Part shown: one piece after another, positions 6,123 through 6,931 of the stretch
How the letters are laid out: each line of letters opens with the position of its first letter
Position numbering within the stretch: the stretch's first letter is position 1
Assembly: GCA_035252155.1 (NCBI GenBank)
Contig: DATFDL010000525.1
Coordinates: 1-6,931 of the forward strand
Reading direction: 5' to 3'
Length of the DNA: 6,931 nt
From: JAICLL01 sp035252155
GTDB lineage: Bacteria > Planctomycetota > Planctomycetia > Pirellulales > JAICIG01
Made by a program: the position numbers and the translations under genes
The notes under the pieces: model-generated
The model's input: only the letters and a program-made list of their open reading frames with translations
Databases searched by the model: none
What the model was told of the DNA's origin: nothing

Positions 6123-6931
6123 GCAAACGTTAGAACGGTTCCGTCACCGCGCTTAGTGCGTCATTGCATAGGTGACGATATTGATTCCCAAGGGGTAGGC
6201 CCACCTTTCCGACATCTCTCGAAAATAATCGGCGCTCTCGCCCTCGCGTTCCCAGCCGTCGCCCAGGTCGGTGTTGTGGCAGATGATCGCCATCATTCGG
6301 CCATCGTCGTCGAACACGCCGCGATAATGCGGCTCTTGGGCGTCCCAGCTCTCGGTGGTGTGACCGCTCAACCAAGCATGGATGCTGGGGATCTGCGGCT
6401 TCTGCTTCAGGTCATATACGCAGTGAAAGATTTCATGCTCGAGGGGCAGCTCGACCGGCTCGCGTTCGGGAAATACACGCTTCAATTGCTGATAAAAGTG
6501 GGCCCACTGCGCCTCGCCCCAGAAATCGTCGACCATCAAAAAGCCGCCGTTCAGCAGATAGCGCCGCAGCCCGGCGACCTCGTCTTCCATGAGCATCATG
6601 TTGCCAGGCTCGAGCAAATAGAGAAACGGGTAATCGAAGATGGCATCGTCGCTCAGCTCCAAAATTTTGCCGTTGGGATCGACCTCGAGCGAGGTCAGCT
6701 CGTGCAGCCGGTACGAAAAGTTCAGATCGCTGGCCGGATAGTCGGTGGCCCAGCGGCCGCCGCCATACCAGCCGCCTCCGCCGGAGGAGTATTTCACGCG
6801 GACGAACGTAAATACATCGTTCTTGAACTCTTGGCTGTTTTCCCAGTTGGGCACGTCGCCGCGGTCGACTTGCGAGGGATCGAAATATCGCTGCCGTCGC
6901 CAGCCGCGCTGAGCCACGGCGACGCCTTGCA
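6123..6931 (+). other. stopless extension of the toxin frame, antisense to DUF4159
   Basis: Read codon by codon, the toxin frame contains no TAA, TAG or TGA from 5763 to 6929, 389 complete codons. From 6153 on it is the exact codon-for-codon antisense of the DUF4159 gene, which remains open because that gene uses none of TTA, CTA or TCA internally. The translated extension has no recognisable domain. It is probably not a real protein part, but any transcript of the toxin would run antisense through DUF4159. Confidence 0.6.
6153..6931 (-). CDS. DUF4159 protein, 5' end outside the window
   Basis: 258 codons of a DUF4159 protein (PF13709), a class I glutamine-amidotransferase-like fold found beside MoxR/DUF58 genes and usually exported or membrane-linked in planctomycetes. 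Key stretches (numbered from the GTG at 6917): FVRVKYSS (38-45), WATDYPASDLNFSYRL (56-71), LLEPGNMML (101-109), YLLNGGFLMVDDFWG (120-134), ICHNTDLGDGWEREG (212-226) and the end YPLGINIVTYAMTH, followed by TAA at 6155-6153. The GTG is an unlikely start: the frame is open to the edge, and VAVAQR just there looks like the end of a signal peptide (AVA before QR), so the true start lies beyond the window. The Tyr/Gly-rich stretch at 48-54 is a normal low-complexity loop in the family. It belongs functionally with moxR and DUF58, from which the toxin-antitoxin pair separates it. Confidence 0.92.
   Translation of the reverse strand, partial: QGVAVAQRGWRRQRYFDPSQVDRGDVPNWENSQEFKNDVFTFVRVKYSSGGGGWYGGGRWATDYPASDLNFSYRLHELTSLEVDPNGKILELSDDAIFDYPFLYLLEPGNMMLMEDEVAGLRRYLLNGGFLMVDDFWGEAQWAHFYQQLKRVFPEREPVELPLEHEIFHCVYDLKQKPQIPSIHAWLSGHTTESWDAQEPHYRGVFDDDGRMMAIICHNTDLGDGWEREGESADYFREMSERWAYPLGINIVTYAMTH

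Noticed and set aside
6738..6790. Gly/Tyr-coding GGC/CGG-rich stretch in DUF4159 as a tandem repeat
   Set aside because: It encodes the ordinary glycine-rich loop before WATDYP seen in this family and has no regular repeat unit.

Overview
The window looks like chromosomal DNA of a planctomycete, most likely a Pirellulales-type bacterium. The grounds are a secreted DUF1080 (3-keto-disaccharide hydrolase-like) protein, a MoxR / DUF58 / DUF4159 gene set of the kind common in that phylum, G/C-rich third codon positions in the host-like genes, and palindromic intergenic repeats. This assignment rests on family content, not on a marker gene.

Layout from left to right. The 3' part of an unrecognised plus-strand gene (1-510) converges on a minus-strand DUF1080 gene (588-1301), with a palindromic repeat (518-591) filling the gap. 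A second, larger palindrome (1475-1562) sits between the DUF1080 gene and the DUF58 gene. Four minus-strand genes follow, transcribed from right to left: MoxR ATPase (5459 to 4446), ABC/OLD-like AAA ATPase (4318 to 3155), DUF4276 protein (3158 to 2538) and DUF58 protein (2541 to 1567). The last three are joined by two identical GTGA stop/start overlaps, so they look translationally coupled. Divergent from moxR is a small plus-strand toxin-antitoxin pair, DUF433 (5533-5766) and DUF5615 (from 5763), also coupled (ATGA). A minus-strand DUF4159 gene (6153 to beyond the right edge) closes the window and lacks its 5' end.

How the genes may work together. DUF4159, MoxR and DUF58 form a known envelope-associated chaperone-type module: the MoxR ATPase is thought to remodel clients together with a vWA-fold DUF58 partner. 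Here that module is split at two places by genes of conflict-system type: the DUF433/DUF5615 pair between DUF4159 and moxR, and the AAA/DUF4276 pair between moxR and DUF58. The membrane BatA-like partner usually found near DUF58 is absent from the window.

The observations most worth a second look are the seamless AAA-DUF4276-DUF58 coupling, and the DUF5615 toxin reading frame. That frame has no stop codon after its domain and stays open, antisense through DUF4159, to the window edge. The two nested palindromes also appear to share one architecture and both sit at the 3' ends of genes. No rRNA, tRNA, CRISPR array or transposase was seen.
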